The notes below the pieces were generated by a model that saw nothing but the letters and a program-made list of their open reading frames with translations, was not told the DNA's origin and did no database searches. A stretch of DNA of 55,058 nt from Bacteroidaceae bacterium (lineage in GTDB: Bacteria > Bacteroidota > Bacteroidia > Bacteroidales > Bacteroidaceae): positions 1 to 55,058 of the forward strand of contig JAFSAT010000009.1 of assembly GCA_017442185.1 (NCBI GenBank), given 5' to 3'. This document shows positions 1-8,239 of the stretch, one piece after another. The translations under genes and the position numbers were made by a program. Within the stretch, counting starts at the first letter, position 1, and the number at the start of each line of letters is the position of its first letter.

Positions 1-395
1 ACCACGCAATATTATCGGGAATTGAAGAAAAAGAACGATACTCTTGAAATGGAATCCAAACGACTGCAAGAAGAGAAAGCCGAAGCCGAGCAAGAACTAA
101 AACAGGTAAAATAGGAGATATGCACCGACAAGCTCAAAAGCGTTGCCACCAGTGCAGCCACAGCCCTTGCAAGCGGAGTAAGTTCTCTTTTCGGCAGCGG
201 TAAGATGAAATCATTGGAACGCAAGAATGAGGATTTGCGAGATGAAATCGCAATCCGAAACAAAAGCATCGAGCAGCTGCAATCCAACATCAAGAGAATG
301 GAGGTGGAACCAATATTGTCCTAAATATTTTTTTTACATAACATATCCCACAAAGTATAAATACTTTGCGAAAATAGAGACAAGAGAACCCCTCC

Positions 396-836
396 CTATG
401 TATTGACAGGCATATCCGGAGGTGGAGTGAATGGTTCATTAAGCCACTTTTCAAGGTCTATTTTTGTAAAAGTGTTCAACCTAAGCGATACAACAAGATT
501 GGCTAATGCCCATTTGTACTTTGCCGTATGCTTAAGCAGGCACAACAATAGCATGGTTATCATTACTGTCCATATCTGTATCTCCACCGCATTGCGTGTG
601 GTGCCAACAAAACTCTTAATCCGCAATAATTGCTTGAGATTGCGAAAGAATATCTCTATTTGCCACCTCTCTTTGTATAATTCGGCTATTGTTGATGCCG
701 CCAACTTGAGATTGTTTGTAAGCAACTCAACCGTATATTCGTGCTCGTCGTTCCAAACGGCTGTCCGAATAATTTTTCGGATATTTTCTTTCGGCATCTT
801 GCCGATTACTTGTGCAAAAAGTGTTATATTTGCCAT
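396..836 (-). pseudogene. IS4-family transposase, internal deletion
   Basis: The 146-residue product joins a transposase-like N-terminus (MANITLFAQVIGKMPKENI) directly to a C-terminal catalytic segment. The C-terminal part carries the IS4-family signature Y-(2)-R-(3)-E-(6)-K as YKERWQIEIFFRNLK (about residues 54-68), which contains the third acidic residue of the DDE triad. The central region with the first two catalytic aspartates is missing; a full-length enzyme would be about 370-400 residues. The frame is open across the junction, so a short protein could be made, but it cannot be a catalytically complete transposase. It might still bind the ends or act as an inhibitor (inference). Confidence 0.85.
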
Positions 837-900
837 AAGGAAGTAGTTGAGTGGGGACTCTATACTAAGGTAGCTATTTTTACCTTAGTACTACTTCCTT
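837..900 (-). promoter_or_regulatory. Hairpin over the transposase translation start
   Basis: Perfect outer arms AAGGAAGTAGT (837-847) and ACTACTTCCTT (890-900), plus inner arms TACTAAGGTA (863-872) and TACCTTAGTA (881-890), sit immediately upstream of the transposase ATG on the minus strand (836). In read-through transcripts the leader would fold and bury the initiation region. This resembles the protection hairpins known in IS10/IS4-type elements, which block translation from impinging transcription. Confidence 0.55.
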
Positions 901-1434
901 TTTTTGTTTTTATGCAATTTATTTAGGACAATATTGAGGTGGAACACCAAAAACAGACACAGGAGGTTAAGCAGTCATACGAAGCGGAACATCGTAAACA
1001 ATCAGAGTATATCGACAAGATTCTGCGTTACTTCCCGTATGTGGAAAAACTGATGCCAATGATTAAATACCTCAGCGAAAAGATGGGGTTCAACGACAAC
1101 CTTATCAAAGCATTATGCACTTTTAAGGAAATCCCTATCAAAGGCAAAATCTATTCAACAATGTTTAACCAATCATTTTCAGCCGATGGTGCGGTCTGCT
1201 CCCTCAAAGAGGACAGGGAGGACGATTTGACCTTAGAATCGATGGTGTTTCGCATCACTCTTGGTTCAGACGCAAGAAAGATGAGTTTATGGAAGCATTG
1301 GGACGACCAACAAGCAGAAGACAAAATCGAGGGATGAAACTCTAAAATGCCAAGCTGTAATAATTTGCCCATAGTGTGCTTATTATTACGGCTTTTTTGT
1401 AATTTTGCATCAATAATGAAAATAATATTGAACA

Positions 1435-1851
1435 ATGAATTTTAAAATAATAAAGTCAAAAACGTGAGTAGTATTATTTCTTATAATGATGGTTGTTTGC
1501 CCTGCTTTATACGGACAAACAACCTTGAATAATATTCTGTCTACATATTCAACTAACATAAAAGTATGCAATGCACCTTATGCTACCAATTGTATTTATG
1601 ATACGCATTATATGCGAGTTAACAAGCAAGATAATTTCATAAATATCGAATACGGTTTTGGATGGGATGAAAAACGTTGATATATAACAAGCAATAGAAT
1701 TAGAATTAATTTGTCCACTGTGACTTTTTATACTGGATATTGGTATAATAGTTTTGGGAAATGGGAAAATTTAGGAAAGAAAAATGAATTAACAATAGAA
1801 GATGAAAATGGAATTGATTTGTATATAACAGGTCAACAGAATTACAATTAA
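1435..1851 (+). pseudogene. Small secreted protein, two in-frame TGA codons
   Basis: Translation from ATG 1435 gives MNFKIIKSKT, then TGA (1465-1467), then VVLFLIMMVVCPALYGQ (the hydrophobic core and cleavage site of a signal peptide), then about 60 residues. A second TGA follows at 1678-1680, and coding-like sequence continues in the same frame to TAA 1849-1851. Read through both stops, this is a roughly 138-residue exported protein. I do not recognise the family. TGA is an ordinary stop elsewhere in this window, so recoding is unlikely and the gene is decaying. It lies in the accessory segment with other broken genes. Confidence 0.55.
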
Positions 1852-1875
1852 GGAACTAAGCAAAATTGTGTATCT

Positions 1876-2286
1876 TTGATAAAATTTGATTTTGGAACAG
1901 AGCCTATCGCTAACCAAGTTTTAAAGGAATTGTTGGCATTGCAAGAAATATACAAAGGGGAAGCCCCTTGGTTACTCCCTTTCACATCAAAAAACAAAGA
2001 TAATATAAACACGCCAGAATCAACAATTGACTTTGTAAAAGATGACTTTAAATCTAAGCATATTAAAAACATATTTTTTAAGGAGGATAAATGGAGCTTT
2101 GAAAAGGAATATCGACTTCATAAGATGTGGTCTGTTGATGTAACTAATGATGAACGAAATATTTCATTGCCGAGTTCTTGTATAATGGAAATAATATTAG
2201 GGAAATATATATCAGAAGAATCGGAAAAAGAGATTATTGAAATCGTTAGAGAGAATTATCCAAACATTAAAATTATAAAGAGATGA
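1876..2286 (+). pseudogene. DUF2971-family protein, C-terminal remnant
   Basis: The frame reads IKFDFGTEPIANQVLKEL and later FFKEDKWSFEKEYRLHK. The latter is the conserved W-x-x-E-x-E-(Y/W)-R region of DUF2971, a family of unknown function common on bacterial mobile and defence-related islands. Normal members are about 230-300 residues with an N-terminal FTE/S...LMW(S)HY block, which is absent. There is no ATG at the start, only TTG at 1876, and a stop lies upstream at 1849. I therefore call it a 5'-truncated remnant. Its stop codon overlaps a possible ATG (2283) of the next gene. Confidence 0.5.
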
Positions 2287-2315
2287 TTTCTCTTTTCAAT
2301 TATACAAATAAACAT

Positions 2316-3449
2316 ATGAGCAATTTACAGACATACGCCGAAGCGGTAAGGGTTATTAAGGAAGCGATATTGCGTAGTCAGTATCGTGCTGCATCTGCAG
2401 CAAATAAAGAACAACTATCATTGTATTATGGTATAGGTTGCTATGTTTCTAAAAACTCTCGTGAAGGCTTTTGGGGCAAAGGTGCAATAGAAACTATCAG
2501 CCAACAACTCCAAAAGGAGTTGCCAGGACTTCGTGGGTTCTCGGCAGCCAACATCAAATTTATGCGTCAGTTTTATGAGACTTGGTGCGAGGATTTGAAA
2601 TCGCTAACTACGGTTAGCGGAATAGGTGATGACAAATCGCTAACCGCAGTTAGCGAAATTGACATTCAATTATTGACACCTTGCGAAAACCCTCAGAAAG
2701 AGGATTTTGATGTGGCTTCATTCTTAGGATTAGGCTTCACGCATCATATGATTATAGTCCGCAAAACAAAAACAATAGCCGAGCGTCTGTTCTACATTCG
2801 TCAAGCCCTTGCTAATAATTGGAGTAAAGAGGTTTTGACGGCAAGAATAGAGGATGATTTGTTTAATCATCAAGGTGAATTTGCCAATAACTTCATACAA
2901 AAGATACCAGATGCCCGTCAATCATTGAAAGCAATAGGAATGTTCAAAGATGAATATCTGTTGGATTTTATCAATGTAGAGGAACTCGGTGAACGAGATA
3001 AAGAGGATATTGATGAACGGGTTATTGAACAGGAAATCATACACAACATTAAGAAATTCATTCTTACCTTCGGTCGAGACTTTGCATTTGTAGGTAATCA
3101 GTACAAATTAGAGGTGTACGGAGTGGAGCATTTTCCCGACTTGATTTTCTTTAACCGAGAACTGAACGCATTGGTTGTAATAGAGTTAAAGAAAGGAGCG
3201 TTCAAATCTTCTTATTTGGGACAATTGTGCACTTATCTTCGTTTGGTAGATGACCAAATGCGTAAGCCACACGAAAATCCATCAATCGGCATAGTGCTAT
3301 GTAAGAGTGCAGACAAAAAGTATGTGGAGTATGTAATCCAAGACTACGATAAACCATTAGGCGTTGCCACATACAAGACTTCGGATGAGATGCCAGAGAA
3401 ATTAAAACAGGCATTGCCCGATATTGAAGATTTAAAGAAACTACTATAA
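2316..3449 (+). CDS. PDDEXK nuclease domain protein, YhcG/DUF1016 family
   Basis: This 377-residue protein has the two-part architecture of YhcG. The N-terminal DUF1016 helical domain is at about residues 5-160 (LYYGIGCYVSKN, the GLRGFSAANIKFMRQFYETW block, FLGLGFTHH). A C-terminal PD-(D/E)XK nuclease domain follows, with FPDLIFFNREL and then VVIELKKGAFK giving the D...E-x-K catalytic set. The family is linked to DNA processing and is often found beside restriction or other defence genes; its precise role is unsettled. I chose the start at 2316 (MSNLQTYAEA) because homologues begin near there; an in-frame ATG at 2283 is possible. It appears intact, unlike its upstream neighbours. Confidence 0.85.
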   Translation: MSNLQTYAEAVRVIKEAILRSQYRAASAANKEQLSLYYGIGCYVSKNSREGFWGKGAIETISQQLQKELPGLRGFSAANIKFMRQFYETWCEDLKSLTTVSGIGDDKSLTAVSEIDIQLLTPCENPQKEDFDVASFLGLGFTHHMIIVRKTKTIAERLFYIRQALANNWSKEVLTARIEDDLFNHQGEFANNFIQKIPDARQSLKAIGMFKDEYLLDFINVEELGERDKEDIDERVIEQEIIHNIKKFILTFGRDFAFVGNQYKLEVYGVEHFPDLIFFNRELNALVVIELKKGAFKSSYLGQLCTYLRLVDDQMRKPHENPSIGIVLCKSADKKYVEYVIQDYDKPLGVATYKTSDEMPEKLKQALPDIEDLKKLL

Positions 3450-3454
3450 ATAAG

Positions 3455-3499
3455 AACGCAGACAAAAGAGAATGATGATAATTTTCTTTTGTCTGCGTT
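3455..3499 (+). terminator. Terminator after the YhcG gene
   Basis: Arms AACGCAGACAAAAG (3455-3468) and CTTTTGTCTGCGTT (3486-3499) are perfectly complementary around an A/T-rich loop. A T-rich run follows, and the hairpin begins 6 bp after the stop codon. Confidence 0.75.
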
Positions 3500-3848
3500 T
3501 CTTTTATTTCCTTTGTGCCGTCAGATTTATCACATTGAAGCATAACAATGAAGAACTCAGAAATACGAACGGTTGCTATCTCGTTACCCAATTTCCAAGC
3601 AATCCGAACAACCGTTTAATTCTAAGATAATTGCAAATTCTGCGTTTTTTTTAATATAATCAAACGGGCGAAACAAATAAATCTTGCTTTATTATTTTGC
3701 GACGAGTGCAAACCAATCTTTGAGATTTATCTCAAAGACAAAAAACAGATAAGCACCCTTCATCTGTTAATTTGCGATAAATAATCCGCTTATTTTATAT
3801 AACAAAATAAATTTAAATCGTGTCATAAAAAACTACCTCTTGCCAATT
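3500..3848. other. Intergenic stretch containing a family B repeat
   Basis: I see no convincing gene here. A short ATG frame at 3548-3619 (about 23 codons) has no recognisable product. Inverted AACGGTTG/CAACCGTT segments lie near 3568 and 3609. A diverged family B repeat occupies about 3662-3740. This gap separates the decaying mobile segment from the conserved chromosome. Confidence 0.5.
3662..3740 (+). repeat. Family B dispersed repeat, copy 1 (diverged)
   Basis: It matches the better copies at 11337-11512 over the core (AAACGGGCGAAACAAATAAA, then TTTATTATTTTGC and GACGAGTG). It ends with the same palindromic tail CTTTGAGATTTATCTCAAAG. Confidence 0.65.
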
Positions 3849-3876
3849 GTGTTTACATCAGAAAATGTAAACACAA
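3847..3876. promoter_or_regulatory. Perfect 12-bp inverted repeat upstream of the ECF sigma gene
   Basis: TTGTGTTTACAT (3847-3858) and ATGTAAACACAA (3865-3876) are exact reverse complements with a 6-bp spacer. The repeat ends 14 bp before the chosen ATG (3891). The geometry suits a dimeric regulator's operator or a leader hairpin limiting translation. The binding protein is unknown. Confidence 0.5.
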
Positions 3877-3890
3877 AATTGAAAGAGACT

Positions 3891-4382
3891 ATGAACAACG
3901 ACACATTTATCCGCGAACTTCAAAAGGCGGAGAAATCCATCAACAACTATGCCATACAATTGACGAACAACAAAGAGGAGGCGCGAGAGCTTATACAAGA
4001 GACGGTGGTGCGCGCTTTCTGCCGAAGAGATTGTTTTGCCGACGACAGCAATTTCACAGCATGGATGCTCACCATCATGCACAACATCTTTCTTAATTCA
4101 TTGCGCCGGAAGCATAGATACACGCTCAAACAAATTGCAGAATATGACACGTGCACAACCGCTGCACACGAAGATGTTTACTCCTCAATCGACGTGCACG
4201 AAGCCATAGGCGCCGTACGGCGCCTTGCAAAGTCTCTCAACCAACCGCTTTTGTTGTGCATCAGAGGCTACAACTACAATGAGATAGCCGAGAGGCTTAA
4301 CATCTCCACCGGCATGGTCAGAAATCGCATCCACACTGCAAGGGTGATTCTAAGAAAAATGCTTGAAGAAGAGGGGCGATAA
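3891..4382 (+). CDS. RNA polymerase ECF-type sigma-70 factor
   Basis: A 163-residue sigma factor with region 2 near residues 8-75 (the ARELIQETVVRAF helix, then FTAWMLTIMHNIFLN) and region 4 near 105-155 (YNYNEIAERLNISTGMVRNRIHTAR, a helix-turn-helix that reads the -35 element). Lengths of 160-190 are typical for ECF sigmas. The start at 3891 (MNNDTFIREL) fits the family; the frame stays open to 3840, but that part looks non-coding and contains the inverted repeat. No anti-sigma or SusCD-type partner follows, so this is probably a stand-alone ECF factor. Its targets cannot be told from the window. Confidence 0.92.
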   Translation: MNNDTFIRELQKAEKSINNYAIQLTNNKEEARELIQETVVRAFCRRDCFADDSNFTAWMLTIMHNIFLNSLRRKHRYTLKQIAEYDTCTTAAHEDVYSSIDVHEAIGAVRRLAKSLNQPLLLCIRGYNYNEIAERLNISTGMVRNRIHTARVILRKMLEEEGR

Positions 4383-4700
4383 TAAGCGGCAAACAGATAA
4401 ACAGCCGCAACACTGGCGAACCGCACATTATGTTTCGGTACTTAAAAAATGCTATACTCACATAGTAGAATAATTATTTGAAGATATAACTACCGCAAAC
4501 CGCAAAAATTTAGCACTTTTCTAAAATTGCTTAATCGCCATTTTCAAAAAAACTTCAAACGATTATATAAAATTGATAAAACGTAACATGGATTTTAGAA
4601 GAAGCCGAAAACAGATGAATTTATATTAAATTTAAAAACCTTATTATATTGTATTTCATAAATATCGTATATTTGCACCTGTATTCGAGAAAACATAAAT
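4383..4700. other. A/T-rich intergenic region
   Basis: No gene was found. The region holds the leader and promoter of the downstream Wzi-family gene and is otherwise featureless A/T-rich sequence. Confidence 0.5.
4649..4675 (+). promoter_or_regulatory. Bacteroides-type promoter for the Wzi-family gene
   Basis: A -7 element TATATTTG (4668-4675) exactly fits TAnnTTTG, with a TTG -33 element at 4649-4651. Transcription would start near 4682, giving a leader of about 20 nt. Confidence 0.6.
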
Positions 4701-6167
4701 ATGAAGAATAGAATAATGGTGGCTATGATGCTCTGCATTTTATGTGTGGCAGCAATGGCGCAACAGATAAAATACTGTGTGGAGATGAATGGCGCGTATG
4801 CCGATGGTGCTTATGCTCCATTCTGGCATGTCTCAAACCGACAAGGATTGGGAAGTGTGAGCCTTAAAAGCGCCTATATGCGTGCCAAGATAGAGGGCAG
4901 ACACTCTTTTGCAGACTCGCCATGGGCACTATCTTACGGTGTTGACATTGTGGGAGGCAAGAACCACACATCGACATTTTTTGTGCAGCAAGCCTATGCC
5001 GATGTAAATTGGAAGATGTTCACCCTGTCGTTGGGACAAAAGGAGCGATGGAGCAATTTCAAGAATAAACGTCTCAGCACAGGCGGACTTACAGAGAGTG
5101 GCAATGCGCGTCCGATGCCGCAGATTCGCATTGAGGTTCCCGAGTATTGGGATATATTCGGCACACATGGTTGGTTCACCTTGCGTGGCCATCTTGCGTA
5201 CGGATGGTTCACCGACGATAATTGGCAGAAAGATTTTGCCGCCCCCGACACCGAATATCAGACAAGTGTGCGCTACCACTCAAAGGCTTTATACTTCAAG
5301 GTTGGCGATGCAGCGAAATTCCCTTTGACGTATGAATTCGGCTTGGAAATGGTTGCACAGTTTGGTGGAACAATACACAATGCAAAAAACGTAAAGGGGC
5401 AGAATTGGCACAACCCCGTGCGATTCATAGATTATTTGAAGATTCTTATTCCAAGCAGAGGCGACAGTGAGTATAGCGACATAGACCAGGGGAATGTGGC
5501 AGGCAACCATTTGGGCAGCTGGCACACAGCGCTCACCTGGCACGCCGACAATTGGAAGCTCGGGGCCTACTATGAACACACATTTGAAGACCACTCGCAG
5601 ATGTTCTGGGAGTATGGCATGTGGACAGAACAGCTTGTGGGGCTTGAACTGTCGCTTAAGAATTTCAAATGGATTAAGAGCATTGCTCTCGAATATTTCA
5701 ATCTTAAGAACCATTCGGGCCCCATCTACCACGATACAAACGAGATTATCCCCGACCAGATAAGTTGTGCCGACAATAACTACAATCACTCGTGGTACAC
5801 TGGGTGGTTCAACTATGGAATGATAATAGGCTCGCCACTTGCAACATCGCCTGTGTATAACGAAAAGCACCTTTTGCAATCTCCAAATAATCGTGTAGAG
5901 GCTTTTCATCTTGGCATAGAGGGTGAACCGTTTGAGCAATTGCAATACAGATTGCTGCTCACAAAGTCGAACAATTGGGGAACATACTTCACACCGTTTT
6001 TAGACATTAAAGAGAATCTTGCGGGGCTTGTCGAACTGACATACACCCCTATGTGGCTCAAAGGGTGGAGTGCAACCGCATCGTTTGCATTTGACGATGG
6101 CGATTTATACGGCAACAACAACGGCGCCATGCTGAGTATTCGCAAGTGTGGATTGTTTAATTTTTGA
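4701..6167 (+). CDS. Capsule assembly Wzi family outer membrane protein
   Basis: A 488-residue protein with a signal peptide (residues 1-20, cut after AMA) followed by alternating aromatic/polar beta-strand sequence typical of a beta-barrel. Wzi-family hallmarks include the early APFWHVSNRQG segment, FFVQQAYADVNW, and the LSLGQKERWS block near residues 110-125. E. coli Wzi helps attach capsular polysaccharide to the cell surface; Bacteroidota homologues are usually about 450-500 residues with less certain roles. No capsule locus is visible, only a nucleotidyltransferase two genes away, so the substrate is unknown. The lipoprotein at 6179 starts 12 bp after the stop and is probably co-transcribed. 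Confidence 0.85.
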   Translation: MKNRIMVAMMLCILCVAAMAQQIKYCVEMNGAYADGAYAPFWHVSNRQGLGSVSLKSAYMRAKIEGRHSFADSPWALSYGVDIVGGKNHTSTFFVQQAYADVNWKMFTLSLGQKERWSNFKNKRLSTGGLTESGNARPMPQIRIEVPEYWDIFGTHGWFTLRGHLAYGWFTDDNWQKDFAAPDTEYQTSVRYHSKALYFKVGDAAKFPLTYEFGLEMVAQFGGTIHNAKNVKGQNWHNPVRFIDYLKILIPSRGDSEYSDIDQGNVAGNHLGSWHTALTWHADNWKLGAYYEHTFEDHSQMFWEYGMWTEQLVGLELSLKNFKWIKSIALEYFNLKNHSGPIYHDTNEIIPDQISCADNNYNHSWYTGWFNYGMIIGSPLATSPVYNEKHLLQSPNNRVEAFHLGIEGEPFEQLQYRLLLTKSNNWGTYFTPFLDIKENLAGLVELTYTPMWLKGWSATASFAFDDGDLYGNNNGAMLSIRKCGLFNF

Positions 6168-6178
6168 AATATTTCATT

Positions 6179-6565
6179 ATGAATAAGATAATTCCTATAT
6201 TTATATTATCACTGTTGTTTGTGGCTGTTTCTTGTCAAAAAAAAGATGACAACGGTAACTTAGGCGGCTTTTGGAAACTTTTGCTCATTGAGCCTGTCAA
6301 CGGCGATGCAATAGATACAAAAGAGAAACAATGTTTTTGGAAGTTCCAGCTCAATCTAATGCAGGTAGGCGGAATGTATGGGACGTATGGTCGCTTTGAG
6401 CATGTGGGCGACTCGCTTTTTATCAGTCTCATAGATTATGATAAACAACCTCTGCGACAATATGGGCTGTACGCCAACAGCGAGCGCTTCGGCGTTGAGC
6501 ACCTCGATCGCAACGGCATGGTGCTACAGTCCGACTCGGCACGACTTACATTCAGAAAGTTCTGA
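6179..6565 (+). CDS. Lipocalin-like lipoprotein
   Basis: A 128-residue protein with a signal peptide ending in the lipobox FVAVSC, so it is probably lipid-anchored at the modified cysteine. The mature part starts with a charged KKDDNGN linker, then GGFWKLLLIEP and several predicted beta strands (FWKFQL, GTYGRFEHVGDSLFISL). This resembles the small lipocalin-like lipoproteins common in Bacteroidota. The start at ATG 6179 (MNKIIPIF) is preferred over an upstream TTG at 6164 that overlaps the preceding stop. It lies 12 bp after the Wzi-family gene and likely shares its transcript. No function can be assigned. Confidence 0.7.
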   Translation: MNKIIPIFILSLLFVAVSCQKKDDNGNLGGFWKLLLIEPVNGDAIDTKEKQCFWKFQLNLMQVGGMYGTYGRFEHVGDSLFISLIDYDKQPLRQYGLYANSERFGVEHLDRNGMVLQSDSARLTFRKF

Positions 6566-7654
6566 TTACAAAGTTCTGCGCCACAGATGATGCCACAATC
6601 TGAAAAACGGACTTGCAAGCACCTCGCTCGGATAGAGCGTTATAAATCTGAGATTCTTTGTCACTTTACCTATTGATTGCAACAAGGCATTGCTGCTGTG
6701 CATATTATTGCTCCTCTCATCAAACTTGCCAAAGTTACCGGCAATCATAATCTCGCGGAGCAATAGCTCACCGCTTACGGCATCGGCCGGTGTAAGCATT
6801 TTATCCGCAGGTAATGCAAACACCTGCTGCATGACATACATCACGGCAGCGGCAAAGCGTTTCATGTGCAACTTCTTCAGTATCTCCATTGTGGCAGCAC
6901 GCTCCCCCTCGTCGAATCCCTGCATCAACACCATGTAATAGTCGAGCATTTGTCGCAGGCCTATTCCCTCGTCGAACAGATGTTTGTATATGTGTTGCAA
7001 AATATATATACGGTTGAAACAGAGTGTCGGCACATGCAGAAGTTCTCCTGCGCTTGTTGTTATTGTATTATCGAACACTTCGTCGGCATGCTGTGCAAAA
7101 AAACGTTGCATCAGCCTGTTTGTTACAAAATTATTCAAGAATGAGGGTGTAAAATGAACCTCAATCTCCACCTCCTTAAGTACCGGAAAATCAACGTGAT
7201 GATACTGAGGCTTGCAATCGGGCACAAATTTCCTCACATATCCGAGAATCTCTTTTCTATCCCCTTCGAGCCAAATGTCAATATCACCCGAGATGCGATA
7301 TTCGGGCTTTGGATACAACTGCGCTATGCCCTGTCCCTTAAGAATCGCATTGCGGAACCCCTCTTCCTTAAACTTTTGCGATATGCGTGCTGCAGCCGCG
7401 TCGAGCTGCAAATTACGTTTCTTAATATATTCACAGGTAATATGCCACTTGAGCAAAAGTTCTTTTGGCGGACGTTTCTCTTGAGGCAATTTTTCTATTG
7501 CCATGTAAACAATGCCTGTGAGTGTCTGTTTCTGCGAAATATCAAAAATCTGTTGCCAAATATCAGCTGATACATCCGAGGGGAATTTATATTCAGCACC
7601 AACAGCAATCTTCAATAATCCGAAAAACAATTCAGTGACGCTTTTCTTTTCCAT
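6566..7654 (-). CDS. Nucleotidyltransferase family protein (NTP_transf_5-like)
   Basis: A 362-residue protein with the nucleotidyltransferase core near residues 105-150: AILKGQGIAQLYPKPEYR followed by SGDIDIWL, whose D-x-D pair would bind the metal. A helical N-terminus and a C-terminal helical region with repeated hydrophobic segments complete the fold. Members (PF14907) occur beside surface polysaccharide and peptide-modification genes; their substrates are mostly unknown. It is transcribed toward the Wzi-family/lipoprotein pair and ends flush with the lipoprotein stop (6565/6566), with no visible terminator between them. Confidence 0.85.
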   Translation of the reverse strand: MEKKSVTELFFGLLKIAVGAEYKFPSDVSADIWQQIFDISQKQTLTGIVYMAIEKLPQEKRPPKELLLKWHITCEYIKKRNLQLDAAAARISQKFKEEGFRNAILKGQGIAQLYPKPEYRISGDIDIWLEGDRKEILGYVRKFVPDCKPQYHHVDFPVLKEVEIEVHFTPSFLNNFVTNRLMQRFFAQHADEVFDNTITTSAGELLHVPTLCFNRIYILQHIYKHLFDEGIGLRQMLDYYMVLMQGFDEGERAATMEILKKLHMKRFAAAVMYVMQQVFALPADKMLTPADAVSGELLLREIMIAGNFGKFDERSNNMHSSNALLQSIGKVTKNLRFITLYPSEVLASPFFRLWHHLWRRTL

Positions 7655-8004
7655 ACACGCTTAGTCTTAGCAGCAGTTTAACTTTATTATAACCGCAAGC
7701 CTGTTGTTGTTTCTTTGTTTTATGTTGCGAAGATAGTTAAATACAAGCAAAGAAATTAAATTTAATCAGATATTCTTTGCCGACTTCGATATTTATCACA
7801 AAGAGACAACACTAAATATATCCCGATAAACTGTAACCACTGCATATATGGCAAACATATTCACATAAAAATAAAATTCCATACAGTTTCTTAAAGTACA
7901 AACGCACAGTTTGCCCTCGTCGTGTAACCAAGGGCACGAATATAAAGAAAAGAACGGTGTCGGCATACACGAAAGGCCTGCGGAAGCAGATGACAAACGC
8001 TTCC

Positions 8005-8033
8005 TTTATTTCGCTCGTTTGTTGCTATATTTG
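8005..8033 (-). repeat. Family B dispersed repeat, copy 2 (partial)
   Basis: The 29 bp beginning TTTATTTCGCTCGTTTG and ending TATATTTG is identical to part of copy 3 about 85 bp downstream. It corresponds to the reverse complement of the ACGAGCGAAATAAA core. Confidence 0.65.
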
Positions 8034-8056
8034 AAGTAAACCCCGAATATGAGACG

Positions 8057-8119
8057 GCACTCGCTGCAAAATAATAAAGCAAGCTTTATTTTATTTCGCT
8101 CGTTTGTTGCTATATTTGC
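8057..8119 (-). repeat. Family B dispersed repeat, copy 3
   Basis: On the minus strand it reads ACGAGCGAAATAAAATAAAG, then CTTGCTTTATTATTTTGCAG and CGAGTGC, closely matching the tandem copies at 11337-11512. It lacks the GAGATTTATCTC tail. Its plus-strand end provides TATATTTG. Confidence 0.75.
8111..8118 (+). promoter_or_regulatory. Candidate -7 promoter element for dcuB
   Basis: TATATTTG matches the Bacteroides TAnnTTTG element about 120 bp before the dcuB ATG. It sits at the edge of a family B repeat. I see no clear -33 TTTG at the usual spacing, so confidence is limited. Confidence 0.35.
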
Positions 8120-8239
8120 ATATCAAAGCTGATAAAAGATTGTTAATATATAAGCAGATATAAATTCTTCATAAGATTATAAAAGCTCTCAGAGACAGAG
8201 TATCAATTTAAAAACCATTAAAACTATATATATATAAAG

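Larger units (their letters stand above)
311..936 (-). mobile_element. Internally deleted IS4-family element (626 bp)
   Basis: Perfect 17-bp terminal inverted repeats CAATATTGTCCTAAATA lie at 311-327 and, inverted, at 920-936. They are flanked by a 9-bp direct target duplication AGGTGGAAC at 302-310 and 937-945. The only sizeable reading frame is a truncated transposase on the minus strand. IS4-family elements are usually about 1.2-1.6 kb, so this is less than half length. With intact ends and a target duplication it is best described as a non-autonomous, MITE-like deletion derivative mobilised in trans. Confidence 0.88.
1..1337 (+). pseudogene. 3' part of a plasmid/transposon mobilization protein (Pre/MobV-like), disrupted
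   Basis: The reading frame is open from base 1, so the 5' end lies outside the window. It encodes a charged coiled-coil C-terminal region (repeated E/K/Q-rich heptads), then a segment with IDKILRYFPYVEKLMPMIK and a polar tail ending at 1337. This looks like the C-terminal half of Bacteroides mobilization (Pre/MobV) proteins; the N-terminal relaxase domain is not present to confirm it. The frame is broken twice: an in-frame TAG at 112-114, and a 626-bp insertion element at 311-936. Removing the element and one copy of its 9-bp target duplication restores the frame exactly (R-M-E-V-E-H-Q-K). Two independent lesions mean a non-functional remnant of a mobilizable element. Confidence 0.7.
7655..8239. 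other. Divergent intergenic region with two family B repeats
   Basis: No gene was found. It separates the minus-strand nucleotidyltransferase from dcuB. Two partial-to-full inverted copies of family B lie at about 8005-8033 and 8057-8119, sharing an identical 29-bp stretch that ends in TATATTTG. A TATCTTCG-like -7 element for the nucleotidyltransferase is at 7728-7735 on the minus strand. Confidence 0.5.

Noticed and set aside
1435..1851. TGA might be recoded as an amino acid
   Set aside because: Many clean genes in the window end in TGA (for example aguA and the Wzi-family gene), so a standard code with a pseudogene is simpler.
5289..5945. Minus-strand frame of 218 codons opposite the Wzi-family gene
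   Set aside because: Antisense to a clear outer membrane protein gene; no recognisable domain or promoter.
6566..7654. The nucleotidyltransferase as a possible CD-NTase or DNA polymerase beta-like toxin/antitoxin pair
   Set aside because: Its LKG...SGDIDIW pattern fits the NTP_transf_5 family; no HEPN partner is adjacent and CD-NTase signatures are absent.
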